A DNA stretch of 64,000 bases. Origin: Lentzea sp. NBRC 102530 (lineage in GTDB: Bacteria; Actinomycetota; Actinomycetes; Mycobacteriales; Pseudonocardiaceae). The stretch covers positions 248,001-312,000 of the forward strand of contig NZ_BSTF01000001.1 of assembly GCF_030269365.1 (NCBI RefSeq). The letters run 5' to 3'. Position 1 is the first letter of the stretch; each line of letters begins with the position of its first letter. The translations under genes and the position numbers were made by a program. Below are positions 35,073 to 43,793 of this stretch, piece after piece. The notes under the pieces are model-generated. The model was not told the DNA's origin. It did no database searches and worked only from the letters and a program-made list of their open reading frames with translations.

Positions 35073-37469
35073 TTGTTGGGCCGACGTGCCGCCGCCCAAG
35101 GCGAGCAGCAACCACAGATCCAGCAGACCCAGCAGAGTTCTGGCCAGAGCGTGTTCGGGGTGCAGACCATCACGAGCACCGACCAGGACCAGGATCTGTA
35201 CGCCGTCGAGCAGCCCCCGGCAGCAGCGCCGCCGCCGGAGCCGGTGCCCCAGAGGACGCCCTTCGCGGCCAACCTCGTGGGCGCCACGCTCGTCGTCTCC
35301 GCTCCGGAAGGCCCGAGCCAGGGCGCCACGGGCCTCGCCCGCGCGTTGCCCGCCGACACCGGCCGGACCGTGGTCGTGGTCGACTTCCCGAGCGGTGACC
35401 AGAGCACTTTCTGGCCGCACGTCGTGACGGCGTTGCACGGCCGCGGGCCCATCCGGCTCGCGGTGTCGCACGCCGGCACGATGCGGCCGACCGCGCCCGC
35501 GCAGTGGCTCGCCGAGCAGCTGCAGGCCGAGGTCGTCGCCCCGGACGGCGTGCTGACCACCGTGCCCGGTGCCGCGTTCGTCGTCGGCACCCAGGGCTAC
35601 GGCAGCTGGGTCCGGTTCCAGCCGAACGCGTCCCCGATGCCGTTCGGCCGCCGCTTCCCGGTGCCCCAGTGGGAGGCGATGGACCCGAACTCGCCGTGGC
35701 CGACGGGCGAGATCGGCATCTCCGAACCCATCCCGAGCGGCATGTGGCTGCGCGCGCAGGTGCCGCCGTTCGACCCGGCCGTCCAGGACTCGCGCCCGAT
35801 CGTGGCGCTGCCGTGCCGCGACAACGTGCTGACGCTCGTCGTGGGCGGGCCCGGCCAGTCGTCGATCCCGATCGACGAGGTGTGCCGCCTGCTCACCGCG
35901 CTGCCCCAGGCGGCCCGGTCGCGCGTGCGGCTCGTCCCGTACGGCATCGACGCCGGCATCGGCAGTCTGATCGCGGACGAGATCGGCGAGCCGATCGCCA
36001 TGTTCACCGGCCTCCCGATCGGCAACCTGCGCACCGGCGGTCCCGCCGTCATCGCGGTCGACCCGCGCGGCCAGCAGACCTGGCGGCCGTTCGTCACCGA
36101 GGTCCTGTGCCTGCCGAACGAGTCCGTGCCCGTCGTGTCCGGCTACCGGACGCCCGTGCAGGGCCTCACCGAGGTCTCGCCCGGCGTGTTCGCGCTCGGC
36201 GACGGCGTGGTGCTGGAGGTCGTCCCCTCGGGTCTGTGGGTGCGGGAGCAGGACGAGCCGTACAACGCGGCCGAGGTGCGCACGCAACCGTTGGACCCGG
36301 AGTGGGCGCGTCTGACCGTGGGCACGCCGGGACGCACGACTCCCGGTGCGGTCGCGGTGCACGGCGCTGCTCTCGTGGAACGCCTCGAGCCCGAGGTGCG
36401 CAAGCTGCTGCGTCTCGTGTTCTGCGACTCCAAGGTCACGGCACCGCCGCCCCCGCCGCCTCCCGCCCCCGAACCCGTGAGCACCGCCGCGCACGCGTTG
36501 TCGAGGCGTGACCCGGCGGACGGCGGCACGGGTTTCTTCACGCCCGTCACCCCGGCCGAGTCGGGCCCCGCCTACGCGTCGATCAGCGCCGGTCCGGCGA
36601 TCGCGAAGGTCACCTCGCACGCGCTGGACGACCCGGATGAGGCCGCGTTCCCGTCGGACGACCCGGACTCCGCTCCGATCAGGTTCCGCGTCGACGGCCC
36701 GCTGCCCCTGCAGCCGCTGGCGATGTGGGAGGTGCCGCCGGAGGACGACGGCGAACGCGAGACGGTCGCCCGCGAGCACAGCAGTTCCGACTCCGAACGC
36801 GACACGGTCCGCCGCGCACTCGGTGAGCGGTACGGCGTGCACGCCGCGACGGTCGTCCGCCTGCTCTCCCAGCGTCCGGACGCCGAGGAGGACCCGGCCG
36901 CGTTCGAGGCCACGGTCACCGACCTCACGGCGTTGCTGGCGTGCGTGTCGCAGGACGAGGACATGGTCGTCGAGACGCTGCGCATGGGACGCCTGGGTCG
37001 CCTGCGCCCGTACGTCGCGTGCATCGTCTCGGGCCTGAACCGGCTGCCCGTGCACAGCGGCGTGGCGACCGTGTGGGGCGTCAGCGGCCCGACCGGCCCG
37101 CGCCGCTACCGCAGCGGCGACGTCCTGGTCGACCACGGCCTGGTCGACGCCATCGCGAACCCGGCGCACCGCGTCGAGGGCGTCACCGAGTACCTGATCT
37201 GGTCGGTCACCGGCCGCCGGGTCGAGGTGTCGGACCGCGTCACGGTGTCCACCGAGGAACGCGTGGTCTTCGCGCCCGGCACGCCGTTCCGGGTGCTGGC
37301 CGTCGCCGACGCCGAGGGCGACCACCCGCAGCAGGTGCTGCTGCAGGAGATGGCCGGAGCGGCGGCGGACCAGGAGATCGCGGGGATGCGCCCGAGCGTG
37401 CTCTCCCAGCTGGAACGGGCGGCCGCGAATCTGCGCGTGCTGCCGGTCTCGCACCAGGTGACGGCCTGA
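35073..37469 (+). CDS. Large multidomain protein with possible ADP-ribosyltransferase-like C-terminus
   Basis: A protein of about 800 residues, not recognised as a whole. A Gln/Pro-rich N-terminal tail leads to a large globular region of repeated beta-rich units (GDQSTFWPHVVTALHGRGP; SSIPIDEVCRLLTALP). A Pro-rich linker precedes the C-terminal about 200 residues: RRYRSGDVLVDHG, YLIWSVTGRRV and STEERVVFAPGTPFRVL. Arg, Ser/Thr and Glu-x-Glu-like positions followed by a PGT-F-V strand resemble the R-S-E ADP-ribosyltransferase fold. The start is uncertain: TTG 35073 follows the anti-Shine-Dalgarno complement GGAGGTGATC, and GTG 35061 or TTG 35016 are alternatives. Confidence 0.7.
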   Translation: MLGRRAAAQGEQQPQIQQTQQSSGQSVFGVQTITSTDQDQDLYAVEQPPAAAPPPEPVPQRTPFAANLVGATLVVSAPEGPSQGATGLARALPADTGRTVVVVDFPSGDQSTFWPHVVTALHGRGPIRLAVSHAGTMRPTAPAQWLAEQLQAEVVAPDGVLTTVPGAAFVVGTQGYGSWVRFQPNASPMPFGRRFPVPQWEAMDPNSPWPTGEIGISEPIPSGMWLRAQVPPFDPAVQDSRPIVALPCRDNVLTLVVGGPGQSSIPIDEVCRLLTALPQAARSRVRLVPYGIDAGIGSLIADEIGEPIAMFTGLPIGNLRTGGPAVIAVDPRGQQTWRPFVTEVLCLPNESVPVVSGYRTPVQGLTEVSPGVFALGDGVVLEVVPSGLWVREQDEPYNAAEVRTQPLDPEWARLTVGTPGRTTPGAVAVHGAALVERLEPEVRKLLRLVFCDSKVTAPPPPPPPAPEPVSTAAHALSRRDPADGGTGFFTPVTPAESGPAYASISAGPAIAKVTSHALDDPDEAAFPSDDPDSAPIRFRVDGPLPLQPLAMWEVPPEDDGERETVAREHSSSDSERDTVRRALGERYGVHAATVVRLLSQRPDAEEDPAAFEATVTDLTALLACVSQDEDMVVETLRMGRLGRLRPYVACIVSGLNRLPVHSGVATVWGVSGPTGPRRYRSGDVLVDHGLVDAIANPAHRVEGVTEYLIWSVTGRRVEVSDRVTVSTEERVVFAPGTPFRVLAVADAEGDHPQQVLLQEMAGAAADQEIAGMRPSVLSQLERAAANLRVLPVSHQVTA

Positions 37470-38314
37470 ACCTCGGCATCCGCTACGCCGAACCCGCGGT
37501 CGGCTCGCTCCGCCTCCACCCACCGGTGGACTGCGACGGCGAGCCGACCGGCGCGTTCGGGGACTCCCACACGCTGAACGTCTGGTCCGTTGTGGACGGT
37601 CCGGCGCCGGTGCTGCTGTGGGTGCACGGCGGCGCGAACACCGTGGGCTCGTCGGCACAACCGGAGTACGCGGGCGACTTCCTGGCGTCGCTCGGGATCG
37701 TGTTCGTCAGCTGCAACTACCGGCTCGCGGAAGACGGGTACGGTGCGCTGGCAGGGGTTCGGCACAACCGGGGACTGCTCGACGTCGTCTCCGCGTTGCG
37801 GTGGGTCCACCGCAACATCGCCCGGTACGGGGGAGATCCCTACAACGTCACCGTCGCCGGCCAGTCGTCCGGAGCGCAGACGGTGGCGAGCCTGATGGTG
37901 ATGCCGTCGGCCGCCGGCCTGTTCCACCGGGCGATCGTGCACAGCCTCGCCGGGCGGTTCTTCACCCCGTGCGAAGCCGCCGAGGTGCAGCGGGCCGCGG
38001 ATCCGGACGTCGTGCTCTACCAGCCGATCGTCGACGGCGACACGCTGCCGCGCAGCCCGCTCGAAGGCCCGTACGACGTCGAGCTGATGGTGTGCCACAC
38101 GGCCGACGAGGACGTGGAGCTGTTCCAGCGCCCCACGACGAGGCTCGCCGACGAGCACCGCGGTGCGTTCCGCTCGATCTACGCCAGGGAGCCCGCACAC
38201 CACGGCGCGGACGTCCCGGACATGTTCCGCGGGGACATCGCGCGGGCGTGGGCCGCGTTCGCGCGCACGGGCGATCCCGGCTGGCCGCAGGACGAACTGA
38301 AGCTCTGGGTCTGA
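37466..38314 (+). CDS. Compact type B carboxylesterase-like protein, internally shortened
   Basis: A 282-residue alpha/beta hydrolase. N-terminal LGIRYAEPAVGSLRLHPP, oxyanion-loop WVHGGANTVGS, nucleophile loop GQSSGAQTVASL and C-terminal HHGADVPDMFRGD are all type B carboxylesterase signatures. The family is about 450-500 residues. Here about 120 residues between the acidic segment (TADEDVELF) and the histidine segment are missing, as is the usual N-terminal strand. No ATG, GTG or TTG lies in frame near the family start. CTG 37466, overlapping the previous stop with AGGTGA upstream, is the best candidate. It may be a degenerating gene or a minimal enzyme. Confidence 0.6.
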   Translation: MNLGIRYAEPAVGSLRLHPPVDCDGEPTGAFGDSHTLNVWSVVDGPAPVLLWVHGGANTVGSSAQPEYAGDFLASLGIVFVSCNYRLAEDGYGALAGVRHNRGLLDVVSALRWVHRNIARYGGDPYNVTVAGQSSGAQTVASLMVMPSAAGLFHRAIVHSLAGRFFTPCEAAEVQRAADPDVVLYQPIVDGDTLPRSPLEGPYDVELMVCHTADEDVELFQRPTTRLADEHRGAFRSIYAREPAHHGADVPDMFRGDIARAWAAFARTGDPGWPQDELKLWV

Positions 38315-38488
38315 TGCACTCGGTCAGAATTCCTGCTCGTGGTCGCGTCACTTCGCGAGCGCGTTTCACGTTGCCGGAGTGCACGCGGGGAGCTTTCGTT
38401 CGCGCTGAGCGCACGCGAGGGCCCCGCGTGCGGCAGGAAAACGTGAGGGTGGTTCAGGGGATTGTGGACGGGGCTTTCGGGGAGTTGC

Positions 38489-39493
38489 TCAGCTCTCGGT
38501 GGTGAGGCCGAGCGTCCCGTCCAGCTTGGGCACGCACGCCCCGTCCCGCTTCTCCGACGCCAGGAACTCGCTCAGGCACCGCGCGATCTGCTCGTGCCCG
38601 CGGGCGTTGGGGTGGAACGACTCCTGCAACGCGTGCGAGGCGCGCCGCTCGTCGCGCAGCCCTTCCCAGTCGACCGACAGCCGGGTGAACCACTCCGTCG
38701 ACGGGTCGTCGCCGCCGACGCACGCCTCGTGGCCCTCACCCGCGCGGGCCAGGTCGAGGAACCGGGCGTTGACCTTGCCCGCCGCGGCGCGCAGCCCGTT
38801 CGACAGCTCCGGCACGGCCTCCTCCACGACCCACTGCAGGTCGGAGGTGCGCAACGGGCAGCCGGACAGGTTCTGCAGCGAGCGCGGCATCTTCGGTGAC
38901 ACCGGCGCCGCGTACGACTGCACGACCAGCTGGTAGGACGAGTCGAGGTAGCCGGAGTCGCGCATGGTCTGGCGGATGGCGTTCAGGGTGTTCTCGACCT
39001 TGGGGATCATCCGCTTGACGCGCTTGGTCCACTCGGGCGCGACCGACGACGTGCAGTCGCTGCGCTTGCCCCACGCCTCGAAGCACTTGTTGAGGATCTC
39101 GGAGAAGCGCGGGTCGTCGTTCGCGCCGATGGCCACGACGATGGCGACGACCTGGTTGGCGCCCGCGATCTGGCGCAGCCGGGGGAGCTGTTCGTTGCGC
39201 AGCTTGTCGGAGTTGGCGCCCGAGCACGCCAGGTTGATCTTCTGGTCGGCCTGGAACTCGGTCTTGAGGATCTCGGCGTCACGGGAGCGGTGGCACCAGT
39301 TGCCGCCTTCCTCGCCGTCGGTGCCGGGCTCGTAGGAGCCCGCGCCCTCGCCCGACATGGTGCTGTCGCCGAGCGCCACGACGGCGGTGCGGGTCTCGCG
39401 GTCCGGTTCCGAGGGCGGTGGGAACACGTGGTCGCTCACGACCAGCAGGATCGTGAGCAGGCCGATCGCACCGAGGAAGAGCACTTTGCGCAT
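38489..39493 (-). CDS. SGNH/GDSL-type hydrolase, membrane-anchored or secreted
   Basis: A 334-residue protein. The N-terminal hydrophobic segment (KVLFLGAIGLLTILLVV) is a signal anchor. Block I is VVALGDSTMSGEGAGSY with the nucleophile Ser, block III VVAIGANDDPRF, and block V is SFHPNARGHEQIARCL with the Asp/His pair position filled as H. Six cysteines suggest disulfides outside the cell. It probably deacylates a lipid or cell-wall glycan; the substrate is unknown. It is divergent from the GlxA-like regulator. Confidence 0.85.
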   Translation of the reverse strand: MRKVLFLGAIGLLTILLVVSDHVFPPPSEPDRETRTAVVALGDSTMSGEGAGSYEPGTDGEEGGNWCHRSRDAEILKTEFQADQKINLACSGANSDKLRNEQLPRLRQIAGANQVVAIVVAIGANDDPRFSEILNKCFEAWGKRSDCTSSVAPEWTKRVKRMIPKVENTLNAIRQTMRDSGYLDSSYQLVVQSYAAPVSPKMPRSLQNLSGCPLRTSDLQWVVEEAVPELSNGLRAAAGKVNARFLDLARAGEGHEACVGGDDPSTEWFTRLSVDWEGLRDERRASHALQESFHPNARGHEQIARCLSEFLASEKRDGACVPKLDGTLGLTTES

Positions 39494-39574
39494 CGCGCAC
39501 CAGTTTACGGGGGTGGCCGAATGCGAGGGAGATATGTCGTTGCCGCCCCAGCCGGGGATGGGGAAAGTGGAGGT

Positions 39575-40537
39575 GTGGGGAATCCGAGGGAAGTTGTCGT
39601 GGTGGGGTACGACCGCACGGCGTTGCTGGACCTGGCGGGACCGATCGAGGTGTTCGCCGCCGCCAACCACCGGGAGCAGAACTACCGGGTCACGGTCGCC
39701 ACGCTGGGGGGAGGACCGTTCGTCGCGACGGCGGGCGTGCGCGTCGAGGCCGGTGCCGACCTGAGGACGCTCGACCGTCCGATCGACACGTTGCTCGTCG
39801 TGGGCGGCTGGGGGTACGACGAGGCCGCGGCCGACGCGGTGCTCACGACGAACCTGCGCCGCCTCGCGTTGCGGTCACGGCGGGTCGCGGGGGTCTGCAC
39901 GGGCGCGGTGGTGCTGGCCGGAGCCGGGCTGCTCGACGGCAAACGGGCCACGACGCACTGGGCGTTCACCGGCGAACTGGAGAACCGGGGCGTCGAGGTG
40001 GAGCCGGACGCGATCTTCGTGTGCGACGGCCAGGTGGCGACGTCGGCGGGGGTGACGGCGGGCATCGACCTCGCGCTCGCCATGGTGGAGCAGGACCACG
40101 GGCCCGCACTGGCCCGCAAGATCGCGCAGTACCTGGTCGTCTTCCTGCAACGCTCCGGCGGCCAGTCGCAGTTCAGCGTCCACACGCGCGCGAAGCCGGT
40201 GAAGGACGGCTCGCTGCGCGCGTTGCTGGACGACATCCACGCCGATCCGACGCGGGAGTGGACGGTGCCGGTCATGGCCCGCAAGGCCATGATGAGCGTG
40301 CGGCACTTCGCCCGCGTGTTCTCCCGCAGCGTGGGCACCTCGCCCGCGCAGTACGTCGAACGTGCCCGCGTCGAGGCCGCCGCCGACCGGCTGGCGAGCA
40401 CCGGCGACCCGCTCGACCTCGTCGCGCGCCAGTCCGGTTTCGGCTCGGCCGAGACCCTGCGACGGGCCTTCCTGCGCGTGCTCGGCGTGTCGCCGGGCAG
40501 CTACCGCGCCCGCTTCCGGACCACTGGGGTTGCCTGA
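39575..40537 (+). CDS. GlxA-family regulator: DJ-1/PfpI domain with AraC helix-turn-helix
   Basis: A 320-residue protein. The N-terminal class I glutamine-amidotransferase-like domain (VVVVGYDRTALLDLAGPIEV, Cys in GVCTGAVVLAGAGLL) is followed by an AraC DNA-binding domain (MSVRHFARVFSRSVGTSPAQ and LRRAFLRVLGVSPGSYRARF). The family regulates amine, amino-acid or stress genes, with the N-terminal domain sensing a small ligand. I favoured GTG 39575; ATG 39521 is possible but leaves only 27 bp to the divergent gene. Its stop overlaps the next start (TGATG), pairing it with a second DJ-1 protein. Confidence 0.87.
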   Translation: MGNPREVVVVGYDRTALLDLAGPIEVFAAANHREQNYRVTVATLGGGPFVATAGVRVEAGADLRTLDRPIDTLLVVGGWGYDEAAADAVLTTNLRRLALRSRRVAGVCTGAVVLAGAGLLDGKRATTHWAFTGELENRGVEVEPDAIFVCDGQVATSAGVTAGIDLALAMVEQDHGPALARKIAQYLVVFLQRSGGQSQFSVHTRAKPVKDGSLRALLDDIHADPTREWTVPVMARKAMMSVRHFARVFSRSVGTSPAQYVERARVEAAADRLASTGDPLDLVARQSGFGSAETLRRAFLRVLGVSPGSYRARFRTTGVA

Positions 40538-41157
40538 TGGACGCCACTTTCGTGCTCTACCCGAACATGACCGCGCTCGACTTCGTCGGCCCGTTCGAGG
40601 TGATCGCCGGCGTGCCGGTGGTCACCGCCCGGTTCGTCGCGGCGACGCTCGACCCGGTGAAGTCCGACAACGGGCTGGTCGTGACGCCGACCGACACGTT
40701 CGACTCGCTGAAGGCCACCGACATCGTCGTGGTGCCGGGGTCGGGACACTGGAAGCAACTGCTGAAGGACTCCGGCGGTGTCGTCGAGTGGCTGCGGGAG
40801 GTGCACCCGACGACGAAGTGGACGACGTCGGTGTGCACGGGCTCGACGCTGCTCGCCGAGGCCGGGCTGGTGTCGAAGGCGACGACGCACTGGGCCGCGC
40901 GCGAGGACCTGGAGGTGCGCGGGGTCGAGGTCTCGACGGACCGCGTCGTGTTCGACGGCAAGGTCGTCAGCGGTGCGGGTGTGTCGGCGGGCATCGACAT
41001 GGCGCTGCGGCTGGTCGAGGCCGAGTTCGGGGAGGTGGTGGCGCAGGCCGTGCAGCTCGGCATCGAGTACGACCCGCAGCCGCCGCGGTCCTACGACTCG
41101 ATCCCGCCCGAGATCGCCGCGGGACTCAGGCAGGCGTTCGCCTCAGGTCAGGCCTGA
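40537..41157 (+). CDS. DJ-1/PfpI-family protein (isonitrile hydratase-like)
   Basis: A 206-residue single-domain DJ-1/PfpI protein with the nucleophilic-elbow cysteine in SVCTGSTLLAEAGL and an early acidic residue (FVGPFEVI) positioned to polarise it. Closest in style to isonitrile hydratase/InhA-like proteins. The ATG overlaps the stop of the GlxA-like regulator, so the regulator probably controls this enzyme. Its 3' end overlaps the convergent response-regulator gene by 15 bp. Confidence 0.85.
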   Translation: MDATFVLYPNMTALDFVGPFEVIAGVPVVTARFVAATLDPVKSDNGLVVTPTDTFDSLKATDIVVVPGSGHWKQLLKDSGGVVEWLREVHPTTKWTTSVCTGSTLLAEAGLVSKATTHWAAREDLEVRGVEVSTDRVVFDGKVVSGAGVSAGIDMALRLVEAEFGEVVAQAVQLGIEYDPQPPRSYDSIPPEIAAGLRQAFASGQA

Positions 41158-41787
41158 CTGGACGGCGAACACCACGAGCTGGGCGCGGTCGCGTGCGCCC
41201 AGCTTCACCATCGCCCGTGAGACGTGCGTGCGGACCGTCGCGGGCGAGATGACCAGCACGGCGGCGATCTCGTCGTTGGACGCGCCGGACGCCACGTGCC
41301 GCATGATCTCCCGTTCGCGTTCGGTGAGCTTGTCGAGGTGCGGAACCGGCCGTGCGGAGGCGCCGGACGCGAACCGGTCGATCACCCGGCGCGTGACGGA
41401 CGGCGAGAGCAGCGACCCGCCGTCGGCGACCACGTGCACGGCCCGCAGCAGGTCCGCCGGGTCGGAGTCCTTGACCAGGAACCCGGACGCGCCGGTGCGC
41501 AGCGCCTCGAACACGTACTCGTCGAGGTCGAACGTGGTGAGCACGACGATCTTGACATCGGCCAGCTCGGGGTTCGCGCTGACCCGCTTCAGCACCTCCA
41601 GGCCGTCCATCAGCGGCATGCGGATGTCGAGGAACACCACGTCCGGCTTGGTGGCCTGGATCAGCCCGAGCGCCTCGCGGCCGTCGGCGGCCTCGCCGGC
41701 GAACTGGACGCCGTCCTCGGTCTCGATCAACGTCCGCAGTCCCATCCGGACGAGCGGCTGGTCGTCGGCCACCACCACGCGAATCAT
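41143..41787 (-). CDS. NarL/LuxR-family response regulator
   Basis: A 214-residue regulator. The receiver domain has VVADDQP, phospho-acceptor Asp in VVFLDIRMPLMDG and Lys in FLVKDSD. The LuxR-type HTH has LTEREREIMRHVASGASNDE. The start codon overlaps the stop of the histidine kinase gene (ATGA). Together with that kinase and the divergent ABC exporter genes at 42933-44608 it forms a compact sensing/export locus. Confidence 0.93.
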   Translation of the reverse strand: MIRVVVADDQPLVRMGLRTLIETEDGVQFAGEAADGREALGLIQATKPDVVFLDIRMPLMDGLEVLKRVSANPELADVKIVVLTTFDLDEYVFEALRTGASGFLVKDSDPADLLRAVHVVADGGSLLSPSVTRRVIDRFASGASARPVPHLDKLTEREREIMRHVASGASNDEIAAVLVISPATVRTHVSRAMVKLGARDRAQLVVFAVQSGLT

Positions 41788-42833
41788 GACGGCAACGGTA
41801 TCCGGGCGATCACCGCGAACCCGTGCGCTCCGCTGACTTCGAGCGTGCCTTCCAGGGCTTCCGCGCGTGATCGCATGCCCGCGATGCCGTGGCCCTCGAC
41901 GAACGCGGTGGGCGCGCCGGTGTCGGTGACGTGCACGACCAGTTCGCCGCGCACGGTGTAGACCCTGACCGCCGCCGTGACGCCGGGGTTCGAGTGCCTC
42001 AGCACGTTGGTCAGCGACTCCTGCACGATCCGGTAGACCGCGAGCTGGTGGGCCTCGGGCAGGTCGACGTCCTCGATCTCCGTCGACACCTCCAGCCCGG
42101 CCTCGCGCATCCTGGCGGCCAGGGCCGGGACGTCGGCCAGGGTGATCGTCGGGGTGAGGGGAGCGCTGCCGCGCAGGGTGTCCAGTTCGGACCGCAGGCC
42201 CTCCAGCGCTTCCTTCGAGGTGGCGCGGATGGCTTCGAGTGACGCTCTGGCCTTGGCCGGGTCCTTGTCGAGGACGTAGAGGGCGACTCCGGCCTGCATG
42301 GCGATCACGCTCAGGCCGTGTCCGACGACGTCGTGGACCTCCTGGGCGAGCCGCAGCCGTTCGGAGATCACCGCTCGTTCCCGGACGTCCACAACGGACT
42401 TCCTGCGCAACTTCACCAGCACGCCCGCCGCCGCGGGCAGCAGGATCCAGCCGGCGGACCAGGTGACCCAGGAGGTGAGCGAGTCGTTCCACCACGGCAG
42501 GATCGCCAGCGCGTAGACCAGCGCCGACGTGGCGGCGAGTTCGATGCGCGCGTACACCGCGACCGCGTACATGGCCGCGACGCCGCTCATCAGGATCGGG
42601 CCGAACGGGTAGCCCTGCGCGAGGTAGCAGGCGATGGCGACGGTGGTGATCCCGACCGTCCACAGCGGACGCGCCGAGCGGAACAGCAGACCGGCCGCCG
42701 CGACCGCGATGAGCAGGTAGGCGAGGACGTCGAGGGTCTCCGCGCCCTGCAGCCGCGCGGCGAACCGCGTGCCGCCCAGCCCGAAGAACACCAGCGCCAC
42801 GCTCAGCGCGATGTCCTGCCACCTGATCCGCAT
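41784..42833 (-). CDS. Membrane histidine kinase (HisKA_3 type)
   Basis: A 349-residue kinase with about five membrane helices in the first 150 residues and no large external loop. The DesK/NarX-type phosphoacceptor is EVHDVVGHGLSVIAMQAG, and the ATPase domain has VLRHSNPG and GHGIAGMRSR. It senses within or at the membrane and phosphorylates the coupled NarL-type regulator. ATG 42833 is chosen; ATG 42845 is an alternative. It is divergent from the ABC transporter genes, the arrangement seen in antibiotic or lipid stress modules. Confidence 0.88.
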   Translation of the reverse strand: MRIRWQDIALSVALVFFGLGGTRFAARLQGAETLDVLAYLLIAVAAAGLLFRSARPLWTVGITTVAIACYLAQGYPFGPILMSGVAAMYAVAVYARIELAATSALVYALAILPWWNDSLTSWVTWSAGWILLPAAAGVLVKLRRKSVVDVRERAVISERLRLAQEVHDVVGHGLSVIAMQAGVALYVLDKDPAKARASLEAIRATSKEALEGLRSELDTLRGSAPLTPTITLADVPALAARMREAGLEVSTEIEDVDLPEAHQLAVYRIVQESLTNVLRHSNPGVTAAVRVYTVRGELVVHVTDTGAPTAFVEGHGIAGMRSRAEALEGTLEVSGAHGFAVIARIPLPS

Positions 42834-42932
42834 GGACCTGACCATACGACCGGGCGCGTACGCAGATGTGCGTATCTTCATGACGCTCCGGAGCGGACGA
42901 CCTCGCTGTCTCGTGCGGCCAGTGTTGTCGGC

Positions 42933-43793
42933 ATGATCGTGACGACGGAGAAGCTGACGAAGCGCTACGGCGACCGCGCCGTGGTGGACGAGGTCAGTCT
43001 GTCCGTGCGGCGGGGCGAGGTCTACGGGTTCCTCGGCCCCAACGGCGCGGGCAAGACGACCACGATCCGCATGCTGCTGGGCCTGGTGAAGCCGACCAGC
43101 GGAGCTGCCCGCGTGCTGGGCGAGGCACCGGGTACGCCCAAGGCGTTGCTCAAGGTCGGGTCGCTGATCGAGGGCCCCGGCTTCTACCCCTACCTGTCCG
43201 GCCGCGACAACCTGCGCGTGCACGCGGCACGGCGCGGCGTGCGTGCCGGTGAGGTCGAGGCCGCGCTGGAACAGGTCGACCTGGTGGGCGCGGCGGGGGA
43301 GAGGTTCCGCCGCTACTCGCTCGGCATGAAGCAACGGCTCGGCGTCGCCGCGGCGTTGCTCGGGCAGCCGGAACTGCTGATCCTCGACGAGCCGACCAAC
43401 GGCCTCGACCCGGCGGGCATGGCCGACATGCGCGACCTGGTGCGCGCGCTGGCCGCGCAGGGCCAGACGGTGCTGCTGTCGAGCCACCTGCTCGGTGAGG
43501 TCGAGGAGATCTGCGACCGGGTGGGCGTGATCTCCGGCGGGAAGCTGGTGGCCGAGTCGACCGTCGAGCAGTTGCGCGGCGACACCGTGCTGCTGATCCG
43601 CGCCGACCCGCTGGAGAAGGCCCTGGTCCTGATCGAGAACAGCACCCGGCACGGCGACGTGCTGCACGTGCGGGAGACGGACGCGGGTGCTCTGGTCCGC
43701 ACTCTGGTGGCGGCCGACGTGGACGTGCAGGAGGTCCGGCCGCTGCGCCGGACGCTGGAAGAGGTCTTCTTCGAGATGACGGGAGCGGCGTGA
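42933..43793 (+). CDS. ABC transporter ATP-binding protein
   Basis: A 286-residue ATPase with Walker A GPNGAGKTTT, signature YSLGMKQRLG, Walker B LLILDEPTNGLDP and H-loop LSSHLL. The type resembles BcrA/NatA exporters, with a C-terminal DUF4162-like tail. It partners the permease that follows (overlapping start) and is probably induced by the divergent two-component system. Likely function: export of, or resistance to, a membrane-active compound. Confidence 0.9.
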   Translation: MIVTTEKLTKRYGDRAVVDEVSLSVRRGEVYGFLGPNGAGKTTTIRMLLGLVKPTSGAARVLGEAPGTPKALLKVGSLIEGPGFYPYLSGRDNLRVHAARRGVRAGEVEAALEQVDLVGAAGERFRRYSLGMKQRLGVAAALLGQPELLILDEPTNGLDPAGMADMRDLVRALAAQGQTVLLSSHLLGEVEEICDRVGVISGGKLVAESTVEQLRGDTVLLIRADPLEKALVLIENSTRHGDVLHVRETDAGALVRTLVAADVDVQEVRPLRRTLEEVFFEMTGAA

